Positions 17,194 to 25,664 of a stretch of 64,000 nucleotides of DNA are shown here, one piece after another. The translations under genes were made by a program, and so were the position numbers. Source of the stretch: Lachnospiraceae bacterium (GTDB taxonomy: Bacteria > Bacillota > Clostridia > Lachnospirales > Lachnospiraceae); assembly GCA_017444015.1 (NCBI GenBank), contig JAFSXN010000065.1, positions 20,382 to 84,381 of the forward strand, read 5' to 3'. Positions within the stretch are counted from its first letter, which is position 1. Each line of letters begins with the position of its first letter. The notes below the pieces were generated by a model, which was given only the letters and a program-made list of their open reading frames with translations, was not told the origin of the DNA and ran no database searches.

Positions 17194-19554
17194 TCAGATT
17201 TCCCAGTAGATCTGTATTTCATCCCCGTCATTTAAGGGCGCTGCATAAGGCGCCGGCTTACCGTTCAGCTTCGTGATCACCGCCCGTCCCTGAGGCTTTG
17301 AGAGATCAAAATCATAGAACTCAAATACATCCACAAAGATATAACTGCTCTTTCCGGTTAGGATCACCGAAGATTCGTTGACCGTCACAGCGATCGCCGT
17401 AGGATCATCGATCGCTTCCGGCTCCTCCGGCCCGGTTGCGGCTTCACCCGCTGCAGGGGCCTCTTCCTTTGTTGTCCCTGCTTTGTCCGATACCTCTGCG
17501 TCTTTTGCCGCTTCCGTCTCCGGCTCGACTGTCTCAGTCCCTCCGGCTTCTTTCGGCTCACCTTCCGCCGCCTCTGCATCCCCGGATACCTCTGTCTCAT
17601 GGGTATGGCGCTCCGAGCCGACGACATATTCCTTCCCCAGATCCGGCCGCACGACATCCTCCGGCGGCAGCGCGTCTCCGGTCTTATAATCCTCATCCGC
17701 CGCAAGATCCGCAAAGCTCATCGCCGAAGCCCCGTCCTTTTCTCCGGGACCGTACTTCTCCACATCCGAAAGATCAAGCTCCTCCAGGGTCCAGATGATC
17801 GAGAAATTATTGTAGACCCTCTCATTGATATCACAGAGCTTGTTATTAACATAGATGTTCATATCCTTGGCTAAGATCACATCCATAAACTCCGCGACCT
17901 GCTTAACCGTGTAAAAATCCAGCATCTCGATCGAGTCGCCGTCCTTGACATCGTAGTAGCCGGACTCCAGCTCTCCGTTCACCCTGGCGAACTTCGGCAG
18001 ATCAATATTGGTATCGTTGACCTTGACCCGAAGATTCGCCTCAAAGCCCGGCACAAAGCGCAGCTCGATATGCCCTGCCGCTCCCTCCTCCGAGGCCTCC
18101 ACCGTGATCTTATCCCCGGATTTGATCGGTTCATTGATACTGACGACTTCTCCGTTCAGCTGAATGACCGCTGATTCTCCCAGCTCGCCCCGGATCATAT
18201 GCGGCTTTCCGTCCACCGTATAATTTAGCGCCGGCCCGCGCTTCGGGAACAGTCCCTCGTTCGGGAAGCCCGCCTGCATCGCCGCGTCAACGATCGTCAG
18301 ATGACCGTTGTCATACAGCTTGATCCGCTCCTCGTTGAAATTCACAACGATAAAGTTGTTCTCCTGATCATAGAAATTCAGACAGATCCCGATGGGCGTA
18401 ACAAAGAGGGAATCCAGATTCGGCTTGCCGTTGTCAAAGATAATGCTCCTAAGCTCCTGCTCTCCCCTGAGCGCGCACCTTGTCTTATCGATCCCGATCT
18501 CCTGGGCCAGATGATCCGTATAGGTCGGGATCTTTCCGCCGCCGCCAACGACAAAGGCCGCCGCCACCGGCTGTCCACCGTTCAGCTCCTTGATCTTCTG
18601 GGCTACCGCCTTCGTCATCTTCTTAATGACCGGCTCCACGACCTTGATCACATCCTTGGGGTTGATCTTCTGGGTCAGGCCCATGATATCCACATAGCTG
18701 ATCGGCTTATTCTTTACCACCGCCGTTTTGATCTTCTCCGCCGTCGCGAAATCCACAAGACAGTGCTTGGCGACCGCCTCCGTCAGCTCATCCCCCGCCA
18801 TAGGGATCATCCCGTAGGCTACGATACAGCCGTCCCTGGTAATCGAGATATCACTGGTTCCGGCTCCGACATCCACCAGCGCGATATTTAACATCCTGAA
18901 ATTCAACGGGATCGCGACTCGGATCGCGGCGATCGGCTCCAGTGTCAGATTCGCTACCGTCAGCCCTGCCTCCTCGACCGCCTTATAGAGCCCGTCCACG
19001 ACCTCGTCCGGAAGAAAGGTGGCGATCAGCTCTACCGCGATCCGCCTGGCCTTATGCTTCTCAAGCGAGCTGATCTGATAATCGTTCAAAAAATAGCGGA
19101 CCACCGTATAGCCTACGCAGTAGAACTTCGTATCGGTATCATTGACCCTTTGAAACTCCTCATAGGCCTTTTCGATCCCGAGCATGTCCAGAGAATAGAT
19201 ATCCTCGCCCTCAACGATGATCTCCTCCGGAAACTCAGTCTCCGCCTTTACCGTCACGGTCTTTAGAACACGTCCGGCTGCCGCGATGCACACCTCATGC
19301 AGCTCTCTTCCGATCTGCTCCTCCAGGTTCTTTTTGACCTCGATGATCGAACGCCCGACCTTTCCGATATCGTGGATCTGGCCATCTAACATCGACCGGG
19401 TCTCGTGCTCCCTGATACACTGGGCGACGACATGAAAGGTTTCCTCCTCCATATAGCCCACCGTACCGACCAGGCTTCTGGTTCCGATATCCAGACCAAA
19501 TACCAGCTGTCCGAGATTCTTTTTCTCCTCACCCAATTTGTTTTCTCCTGTCAA
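17194..19554 (-). CDS. Long FtsA-like ASKHA ATPase
   Basis: 786 residues, nearly twice the length of FtsA. The ASKHA fold is clear: phosphate-1 loop VFGLDIGTRSLVGTVGY, phosphate-2 region ALVDVGAGTSDISITRDG, and adenosine loop AAFVVGGGGKIP (about 20-380). It also has a large all-beta C-terminal part (about 390-600), an Ala/Glu-rich low-complexity linker (about 600-690) and a terminal domain ending in LNDGDEIQIYWEI that looks ubiquitin-like or SLBB-like. No FtsA membrane-binding helix is seen at the C terminus. It may be a cell-division or envelope scaffold protein; the exact role is unknown. Confidence 0.8.
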   Translation of the reverse strand: MTGENKLGEEKKNLGQLVFGLDIGTRSLVGTVGYMEEETFHVVAQCIREHETRSMLDGQIHDIGKVGRSIIEVKKNLEEQIGRELHEVCIAAAGRVLKTVTVKAETEFPEEIIVEGEDIYSLDMLGIEKAYEEFQRVNDTDTKFYCVGYTVVRYFLNDYQISSLEKHKARRIAVELIATFLPDEVVDGLYKAVEEAGLTVANLTLEPIAAIRVAIPLNFRMLNIALVDVGAGTSDISITRDGCIVAYGMIPMAGDELTEAVAKHCLVDFATAEKIKTAVVKNKPISYVDIMGLTQKINPKDVIKVVEPVIKKMTKAVAQKIKELNGGQPVAAAFVVGGGGKIPTYTDHLAQEIGIDKTRCALRGEQELRSIIFDNGKPNLDSLFVTPIGICLNFYDQENNFIVVNFNEERIKLYDNGHLTIVDAAMQAGFPNEGLFPKRGPALNYTVDGKPHMIRGELGESAVIQLNGEVVSINEPIKSGDKITVEASEEGAAGHIELRFVPGFEANLRVKVNDTNIDLPKFARVNGELESGYYDVKDGDSIEMLDFYTVKQVAEFMDVILAKDMNIYVNNKLCDINERVYNNFSIIWTLEELDLSDVEKYGPGEKDGASAMSFADLAADEDYKTGDALPPEDVVRPDLGKEYVVGSERHTHETEVSGDAEAAEGEPKEAGGTETVEPETEAAKDAEVSDKAGTTKEEAPAAGEAATGPEEPEAIDDPTAIAVTVNESSVILTGKSSYIFVDVFEFYDFDLSKPQGRAVITKLNGKPAPYAAPLNDGDEIQIYWEI

Positions 19555-19598
19555 TTCCCCTTATTTCCCCCTCTTGATGGCTCCTTTACCGATCTGTT

Positions 19599-20228
19599 TT
19601 ACCGTTTCCAGCTTTCGGAAAGCGATCCTCTCTCTTCCGACAGGGCCGCAAGCAGCTGTCTCTTTGTTTCCGAAAGCTCCCCGTTATTTTCGATCACGAC
19701 CTGGCAATGTGCCCGAAAGATCTCCTCTGTATTCTGTGAGGCAAAAATATGATCGATCTTTTCCCTCGAATAGCCCCGCGATTCACTGAGGCGCTTCCGC
19801 CTTACCTCCTCCGAAGCCCAGACGTACCAGAGCTCATCACAGATCGCTTCATAGCCGTCCTCAATCAAAAGCGCCGCCTCAATAAAAAACCACTGAGTTT
19901 TTCCCTCCCGGAGCTGTCTCTCGATCTCTTTTCGGATATACCGCTTTACTGCCGGATGCACAATCGAATTGACCTGCTCCCTGAGCGTGGGATCCGAAAA
20001 CAGCTTTGCCGCAAAAGCCCCCTTATCGATCTCGCCGTCTTCCGAAAGGATATCCTTCGACATAAGCTCAACCAGCCGATCGTAACAGTCCTCTCCCTTT
20101 TTTTCGACCTGATGCGCGGCCTCATCCGCGATCAGGATATAACAGCGGTCCGAAAGGAGTTCCGTAAGCAGGCGCATGACCTCGCTCTTTCCCGCCCCGA
20201 CCCCGCCGGTAATTCCTACTATTTTCAT
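19599..20228 (-). CDS. coaE: Dephospho-CoA kinase
   Basis: Last step of coenzyme A synthesis, phosphorylating the ribose 3'-OH of dephospho-CoA. 209 residues with P-loop GGVGAGKSEV at the N terminus, the HPAVKRYIRKEIE helix, and the lid/RRLSESRGYSREK region. It lies 49 nt after polA, an arrangement common in Firmicutes. Confidence 0.95.
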   Translation of the reverse strand: MKIVGITGGVGAGKSEVMRLLTELLSDRCYILIADEAAHQVEKKGEDCYDRLVELMSKDILSEDGEIDKGAFAAKLFSDPTLREQVNSIVHPAVKRYIRKEIERQLREGKTQWFFIEAALLIEDGYEAICDELWYVWASEEVRRKRLSESRGYSREKIDHIFASQNTEEIFRAHCQVVIENNGELSETKRQLLAALSEERGSLSESWKR

Positions 20229-20277
20229 ATATTCATATTTATCAGGACAGGATTTTCTTCCATAGATCCATTATCCA

Positions 20278-22950
20278 TTACTTCGCCTCGTACCACGTAT
20301 ACCCTTCACTCATCTCCGCTGTCAGCCTGACCTTCAGCTCTGCCGCGTTCTCCATCTCCTCGATCAGCAGAGCCCCGACCCGCTCCTTCTCCGAAAGCAG
20401 CGTCTCGATCAGAAGCTCATCGTGGATCTGAAGGATCAGACGGGATTTCAGACCCTCCTCCTTCAGCCTCCTTGCCACACGGATCATCGCGATCTTCATA
20501 ATATCCGCGGCGCTTCCCTGGATCGGAGCGTTCATAGCGACCCTCTCACCGAACTGTCTTCGCATAAAATTCGATTCCCTGAGTTCCGGCATCGGTCTTC
20601 TGCGTCCGAAAATCGTCTCGGCATAACCCTTTTTCTTCGCGGAAAGCACCAGTCCATCCAAAAAGACCTTGATCTTCGGGAAGGTAGCAAAGTAATTCTC
20701 GATAAATTCCTGGGCCTGCTTCGTTGTCGTTCCGATATCCTGCGCCAGCCCGAAGGAGGAAATCCCGTAAATGATCCCGAAATTCACCGCCTTCGCGTTT
20801 CTTCTCTGTAACGGCGTTACCTCCTCAAAGGGCGTCTGAAAGACCTTCGAGGCTGTCATCCGATGAATATCCTGGCCGTTTTCAAAGGCTGCCAGAAGAC
20901 TTTCATCCCCCGACATATGCGCAAGGATCCGAAGCTCGATCTGCGAATAGTCCGCGTCCACGAAGATACAGCCCTCCTTCGGAACAAACACCTTTCGGAT
21001 CAGCCGCCCCTGCTCCATCCTGATCGGGATATTCTGAAGATTCGGGTCCGCGGAGCTGATCCGGCCGGTCGCGGTAATCGTCTGGTGGAAGGTCGAATGG
21101 ATCCGGTCCGTAGCATCAATATACTGCGTAAGCCCGTCCGCATAGGACGACTTTAACTTCGCCAACCCTCTGTAATCCAGGATATCCTTGACAAACGGGA
21201 CATCCACCGAGAGCTTTTCGAGAATATCCGCCGACGTAGAATATCCGGTCTTCGTCTTTTTCGCGCCGGGGAGTTTCATTTTATCAAACAAAATCTCCCC
21301 CAGCTGCTTCGGGGAATTGATATTGAAATCCGAATCCGCTTCTTTATGGATCTTATCCTCTAAAACAACGATCTGCTTTCCGAGCTCGTCCCCATATTCC
21401 TTAAGCGCTGCGGGAAGAACGCGGATCCCTTCCTTTTCCATCCCATAGAGGCAGATCGTAAGCGGCATCTCTATTTCCGTAAACAAACGATCCATTCCGT
21501 TTTCTTTTAAACGATTATACAGCGGCTTATGGGACATAAATGACACATATGCGCAGTGGCAGGCATATTTTACAAAATTCTCAAAGCCTCCCAGGACGGC
21601 CTGCTCCATAAAAGCCTTTCCAAAAAGCTCCTGATACGACTGCATAACGATCCCGCTTTCCACCGCGGTATCCTCGATCATATAGTCCGACTTTAAGGGA
21701 TTGAGCAGATAGGAAGCTAACTTCGTATCAAAAAACCTCCCGATCCCGTCAAACTCCGCAAGCTCCGGCAGATAGTGGAACAGCTCCTTGATCGAAAAGG
21801 TCGCAAGCGCTCCGCCCTCTCTTTCTTCATTCTTTTTAGAAAGCACCGACAGCACAGCCGCCCGAAGCTCCGACTCCTCTACTCCGTTTACCCCCGGACG
21901 AAGCGCGGGTACAAAATAAGCACGTTCCTTCTCCATACAGAAGGAAAAGCCAATGAGCGTTCCCTCAAAGAACATCTGAAACCCGAGATCCGGACTCGCG
22001 GAGAGCTTTTCCAAAAGGGAGCACAGCTTTTCTTTCGTATCCACAAGCTCGCAGGAAAGCGGAAGCTCGTCCGGTACATCCAGTGCCTCAAACCTCGGCA
22101 GAATATTCTTAAAGCCTAACTCCTTTACTATCTCATAAGCTTCCTTCGTAAACATATCCCCAAGGCGCAGATCGGAAAGCGCAATATCGACCGGGGCATT
22201 GATATCGATCGTCGCAAGCGTTTTGGAAAGCTCCGCCATATCGAAATGCTCCATCAGAGCTTCCCTGATACTCTTCTTCGTGATCTCCTCACGGTGCTGC
22301 TTTAACGTCTCAATATCCCCGTACTCCTGAAGCAGCGCGGTCGCCGTCTTTTCCCCGATTTTCGGAACTCCCGGGATATTATCGGAGGAATCTCCCATCA
22401 GAGCCTTCAGCTCGATGATCTGATACGGCTTCAGTCCGTATTTATCAATCACATCCTTGGTATAGTAGTCCTCGATCTCCGTTTTCCCGCCCTTTGTCTT
22501 CGGGATCCGGATCTTTATTTTATCCGTCGCGATCTGTAAAAGATCCCGGTCCCCCGAAACCAGAGAAACCGAAAGTCCCTCCTTTTCCGAGCGTTTGGCC
22601 AGAGTCCCCAGGATATCATCCGCCTCGTAGCCCTCCTTTTCCACGATACAGAGCCGCATCGCGGCAAGGAGCTCCTTGATCACAGGCATCTGCTCTCTGA
22701 GCTCATCCGGCATTCCCTTTCTCGTTCCCTTATACTCGGCATAGAGCTTATGGCGAAAGGTCGGGGCGTGCAGATCAAACGCCACGGCCAGATACTCCGG
22801 GTTCTCCTCGTCCAAGATCTTTAAAAGAATATTTAAAAAGCCATAGACGGCGTTCGTATGCAGCCCTTTTCCGTTCGTCAGCATCGGAAGCCCGAAAAAG
22901 GCGCGGTTCATAATACTGTTGCCGTCAATCAAAACGATCTTTTCACTCAT
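20278..22950 (-). CDS. polA: DNA polymerase I
   Basis: Repair and Okazaki-fragment maturation polymerase. 891 residues: 5' nuclease domain (1-290, with SGDRDLLQIA and GDSSDNIPGVPKIG), an inactive proofreading-like domain (about 300-480) without the DxE catalytic motif, and a complete polymerase domain (motif A DADYSQIELR, motif B RRNAKAVNFGIIYG, motif C QIHDELL). The ATG at 22950 shares one base with the stop of the upstream zinc-finger gene (TAATG), so I prefer it over the GTG at 22962. Confidence 0.97.
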   Translation of the reverse strand: MSEKIVLIDGNSIMNRAFFGLPMLTNGKGLHTNAVYGFLNILLKILDEENPEYLAVAFDLHAPTFRHKLYAEYKGTRKGMPDELREQMPVIKELLAAMRLCIVEKEGYEADDILGTLAKRSEKEGLSVSLVSGDRDLLQIATDKIKIRIPKTKGGKTEIEDYYTKDVIDKYGLKPYQIIELKALMGDSSDNIPGVPKIGEKTATALLQEYGDIETLKQHREEITKKSIREALMEHFDMAELSKTLATIDINAPVDIALSDLRLGDMFTKEAYEIVKELGFKNILPRFEALDVPDELPLSCELVDTKEKLCSLLEKLSASPDLGFQMFFEGTLIGFSFCMEKERAYFVPALRPGVNGVEESELRAAVLSVLSKKNEEREGGALATFSIKELFHYLPELAEFDGIGRFFDTKLASYLLNPLKSDYMIEDTAVESGIVMQSYQELFGKAFMEQAVLGGFENFVKYACHCAYVSFMSHKPLYNRLKENGMDRLFTEIEMPLTICLYGMEKEGIRVLPAALKEYGDELGKQIVVLEDKIHKEADSDFNINSPKQLGEILFDKMKLPGAKKTKTGYSTSADILEKLSVDVPFVKDILDYRGLAKLKSSYADGLTQYIDATDRIHSTFHQTITATGRISSADPNLQNIPIRMEQGRLIRKVFVPKEGCIFVDADYSQIELRILAHMSGDESLLAAFENGQDIHRMTASKVFQTPFEEVTPLQRRNAKAVNFGIIYGISSFGLAQDIGTTTKQAQEFIENYFATFPKIKVFLDGLVLSAKKKGYAETIFGRRRPMPELRESNFMRRQFGERVAMNAPIQGSAADIMKIAMIRVARRLKEEGLKSRLILQIHDELLIETLLSEKERVGALLIEEMENAAELKVRLTAEMSEGYTWYEAK

Positions 22951-23270
22951 TATATGATCCACCAGACAAAGCAGGCTGCCGAGCAGAAGCCCGCGATGAT
23001 AAGCACGACCCTGCGAAACAGCGTCAGGGAATTATGAAAGTTGACACAGTTCTCATAGTTTTCGAGCTTGCTTATAAGCTCGGAATGGATATCAAAGGAT
23101 CCCCCGTCCTCTAACCGCGATAACGACTCGGAGATCAGAAAACTCGTCTCCATCTCCTCATAGCAGGACGGACAATCCCGGACGTGGGAAAGAAACGACG
23201 ACAGCTCGGTCCCGACCAGCCTGTCCTCGATAAACGCCGGAATATACCTGTTGATATCCTCACATTTCAT
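22950..23270 (-). CDS. Membrane-anchored zinc-finger protein (anti-sigma-like)
   Basis: 106 residues. The N terminus has the zf-HC2 pattern found in ZAS anti-sigma factors: Cys3, then HVRDCPSC (His28, Cys32, Cys35). One transmembrane helix (about 85-104) ends the protein. No sigma factor gene is next to it. Instead its stop overlaps the polA start, giving translational coupling. The target protein is unknown. Confidence 0.75.
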   Translation of the reverse strand: MKCEDINRYIPAFIEDRLVGTELSSFLSHVRDCPSCYEEMETSFLISESLSRLEDGGSFDIHSELISKLENYENCVNFHNSLTLFRRVVLIIAGFCSAACFVWWII

Positions 23271-23294
23271 CCGGTACGCCCTCTGCGCCTCTTC

Positions 23295-23933
23295 CTACAG
23301 CGTCGAATACCCGAAGCCGTTACAGATCGCGTCTACCGGGATCCCCTCATTGCAAAGCGGGCACTTGTTCGGATCATAACTGGCGTAATCCGGCAGATCC
23401 GTCAGAGAATACAGCGCATGGACAGGGACGCCCGAAACCTCGGTCCCCATAGAAAAGATCGCGGTAACGCCTACGACCTCGCCCTTGTAGAAGCCGACAG
23501 AGCCCACAGCGCTTCGAAGCGTTCCACCCGTGGTCGCCGTATCGATCAGAATCAGGACCTTCTTGCCCCGGATCATATGCTGGTTGTTCTCACGGAACAT
23601 CATCTGTCCGCTGACATTATACTCAGGGCTTGTAATATACATGGTATGATGGGAGTTGGAGGAAATGATCCCGGCCTTTGTCAGCTTATTTGCCAGATAC
23701 GCTCCGACGACCTCCATCCCGTTTAAGCAGAGGATCGTATCAATAATACCGGAGGAAAGATAAAACTCCGCAAGTTCCTCTCCCGTAGCTCTTGCTTCCC
23801 TCTGACGCGATTTCATATCCGTCAGATCCATATAGTAGTTAACGTGGGAATTCGGTGTGATGAAATGCCCCGGAATATAACGCAGCACAACATCCTTGTT
23901 CCTCTGATGGTCGATTTTCTTATAATCCTGCAT
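23295..23933 (-). CDS. PRPP-binding phosphoribosyltransferase-like protein
   Basis: 212 residues of type I phosphoribosyltransferase fold. The PRPP loop VLILIDTATTGGTLRSA is at about 128-144 and resembles orotate phosphoribosyltransferase. A C-terminal CPLC motif (CPLCNEGIPVDA) suggests half of a metal site. No other pyrimidine genes are close, so the substrate is not settled; many Clostridia annotate this family as orotate phosphoribosyltransferase. It lies 24 nt upstream of the zinc-finger gene. Confidence 0.75.
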   Translation of the reverse strand: MQDYKKIDHQRNKDVVLRYIPGHFITPNSHVNYYMDLTDMKSRQREARATGEELAEFYLSSGIIDTILCLNGMEVVGAYLANKLTKAGIISSNSHHTMYITSPEYNVSGQMMFRENNQHMIRGKKVLILIDTATTGGTLRSAVGSVGFYKGEVVGVTAIFSMGTEVSGVPVHALYSLTDLPDYASYDPNKCPLCNEGIPVDAICNGFGYSTL

Positions 23934-24022
23934 ATAGCGCCTCCTTTTTCCCGGAAATCTGCTTCCGTCCTCTTTCCGCTTATAACCCCCGGTTCCTCCC
24001 GGCAGTTACTTCACATCAATAT

Positions 24023-24051
24023 ATTGTACCATTTAATCCAGACAGCCACAA
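24023..24051 (-). promoter_or_regulatory. Promoter of the phosphoribosyltransferase-zinc finger-polA-coaE run
   Basis: -35 TTGTGG (24046-24051), 17 bp, -10 TACAAT (24023-24028). Confidence 0.5.
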
Positions 24052-24134
24052 GACCTTTTATGCTTAGCCCCGCCGGATGTCAGTATCACATATTGGAAAC
24101 ACGCGTATTTTGTATATTTACTAAATTTCACCAT

Positions 24135-24164
24135 TTGACACCCTGCCGTCACATGGATTATCAT
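24135..24164 (+). promoter_or_regulatory. MATE gene promoter
   Basis: -35 TTGACA (24135-24140), 18 bp, -10 TATCAT (24159-24164), leaving a 5' leader of about 100 nt. Confidence 0.55.
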
Positions 24165-24273
24165 AGTAACCGCACGCAGAAGGGAAAGTATCGTAAACAA
24201 TAAAATCGTTTCCTATATTTATAAAATGCTGCGCGTTCGCTTCTAAAACATAGTATAAGGTAGGGGAAAAAAT

Positions 24274-25641
24274 TTGAAAAGCGGTTCAACGAAAAATGAA
24301 CTGGATATGACACATGGGAGTCTGGCGGACAAGATGCTTCTGCTTGCTCTGCCGCTTATGGCGACGAGTATTTTGCAGCAGCTCTTCAACGCGGCGGATA
24401 TCGCTGTCGTCGGGCGCTTCGCTGGCGCGCAGGCTATGGCGGCGGTCGGCAGCAACTCCTCCGTAATCAATCTGATCCTCGGACTGTTTATCGGGCTTTC
24501 GGTCGGCGCAAACGTCGTCATTGCGAATCTGATCGGGGCTGGGCACAGAAACCGCATCAACGAAGCGATCCATACCGTGATCGCGGTCTCCTTTATCGCG
24601 GGTCTCATCGCCATGACCGTAGGGCTTTTCGCGGCAAAGCCCATTCTTACGATGATGGGCGCTCCGACGGAGGTAATGAACAGCGCGATACTGTATCTCA
24701 GGATCTACTGCCTGGCAATGCCCTTTATCCTGCTCTATAACTTTGCCTCCGCCATTTTACGGAGCAAGGGCGACAGCAGACGACCTCTGATCGCGCTCGC
24801 GTTATCGGGGATCATCAATATCCTGCTGAACCTGCTCCTCGTCATCGTATTTCATCTGCACGTTATCGGCGTTGCGACAGCTACCGTCGTTTCAAATATC
24901 ATCGGCTCCTGCCTTGTTCTCTGGTTTCTGATGACGGAGGAGGAGACCTTCCGGTTTTCCTTCCAGAAGCTGCGGATCCGGAAGGAATATCTCTTCAGCA
25001 TGATCCGGATCGGCCTGCCTGCCGGCTTACAGGGCATGGTCTTTTCGCTTTCCAATGTCGTGATCCAGACCACCGTCAACAGCTTCGGAGCCAACGCCAT
25101 CGCCGGCTCGACCGCGGGCCAGAATATGGAATTTATCAGCTATTGCGTGATCAATTCCTTCGGTCAGACGACCGTTACCTTTACCAGTCAGAACTACGGC
25201 TACGGCGATATCGAGCGGACCAAAAAGGTTTTCCGGCTCTCTCTTCTGATCGGGCTCGGACTCGACGCCATTGTTGTTCTGCTGTTTATGCTCTTCCGGG
25301 TACCGATCCTGCATATCTTTACGACGGATGAAGATGTCATGGTATTCGCTCTGATCCGCGCCACCAGAGTATGCAGCGTCCATTTTCTGATCGGCACCTA
25401 CGAGATCAGCGGCGGCGCCCTGCGGGGCATGAACCACTCTCTGCTTCCCGCCCTGATATCGATCTTCGGTACCTGTGCTTTCCGTCTGTTCTGGGTCTTT
25501 GCCGTCGTTTCCAGACACCATACCTTTGAGACCCTGATGCTCGTTTATCCGGTTTCGTGGATATTGACCGGGATCGCGATGATGACGGCGTATCTTACGA
25601 TCCGAAAAAAGGCCTTTGCAGCGCTTGAAAAAAGAGGCTGA
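24274..25641 (+). CDS. MATE family efflux transporter
   Basis: 455 residues with about twelve hydrophobic segments arranged as two similar halves, each opening with the MATE pattern (LADKMLLLALPLMATSILQQLFNAADIAVVGRF in pieces; IRIGLPAGLQGMVFSLSNVVIQTTVNSFG for the second half). Exports cationic drugs or metabolites using Na+ or H+. I choose the TTG at 24274 because AAGGTAGGGG lies 7 nt upstream; an ATG at 24307 has no ribosome site. Confidence 0.92.
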   Translation: MKSGSTKNELDMTHGSLADKMLLLALPLMATSILQQLFNAADIAVVGRFAGAQAMAAVGSNSSVINLILGLFIGLSVGANVVIANLIGAGHRNRINEAIHTVIAVSFIAGLIAMTVGLFAAKPILTMMGAPTEVMNSAILYLRIYCLAMPFILLYNFASAILRSKGDSRRPLIALALSGIINILLNLLLVIVFHLHVIGVATATVVSNIIGSCLVLWFLMTEEETFRFSFQKLRIRKEYLFSMIRIGLPAGLQGMVFSLSNVVIQTTVNSFGANAIAGSTAGQNMEFISYCVINSFGQTTVTFTSQNYGYGDIERTKKVFRLSLLIGLGLDAIVVLLFMLFRVPILHIFTTDEDVMVFALIRATRVCSVHFLIGTYEISGGALRGMNHSLLPALISIFGTCAFRLFWVFAVVSRHHTFETLMLVYPVSWILTGIAMMTAYLTIRKKAFAALEKRG

Positions 25642-25664
25642 TGAATCATCTGCTTTTCTTCCTG

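Larger units (their letters stand above)
23934..24273. other. Intergenic region with divergent promoters
   Basis: 340 bp without a gene. It holds one promoter for the PRPP-binding gene on the minus strand and one for the MATE gene on the plus strand (listed separately). Nothing else is recognised. Confidence 0.6.
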
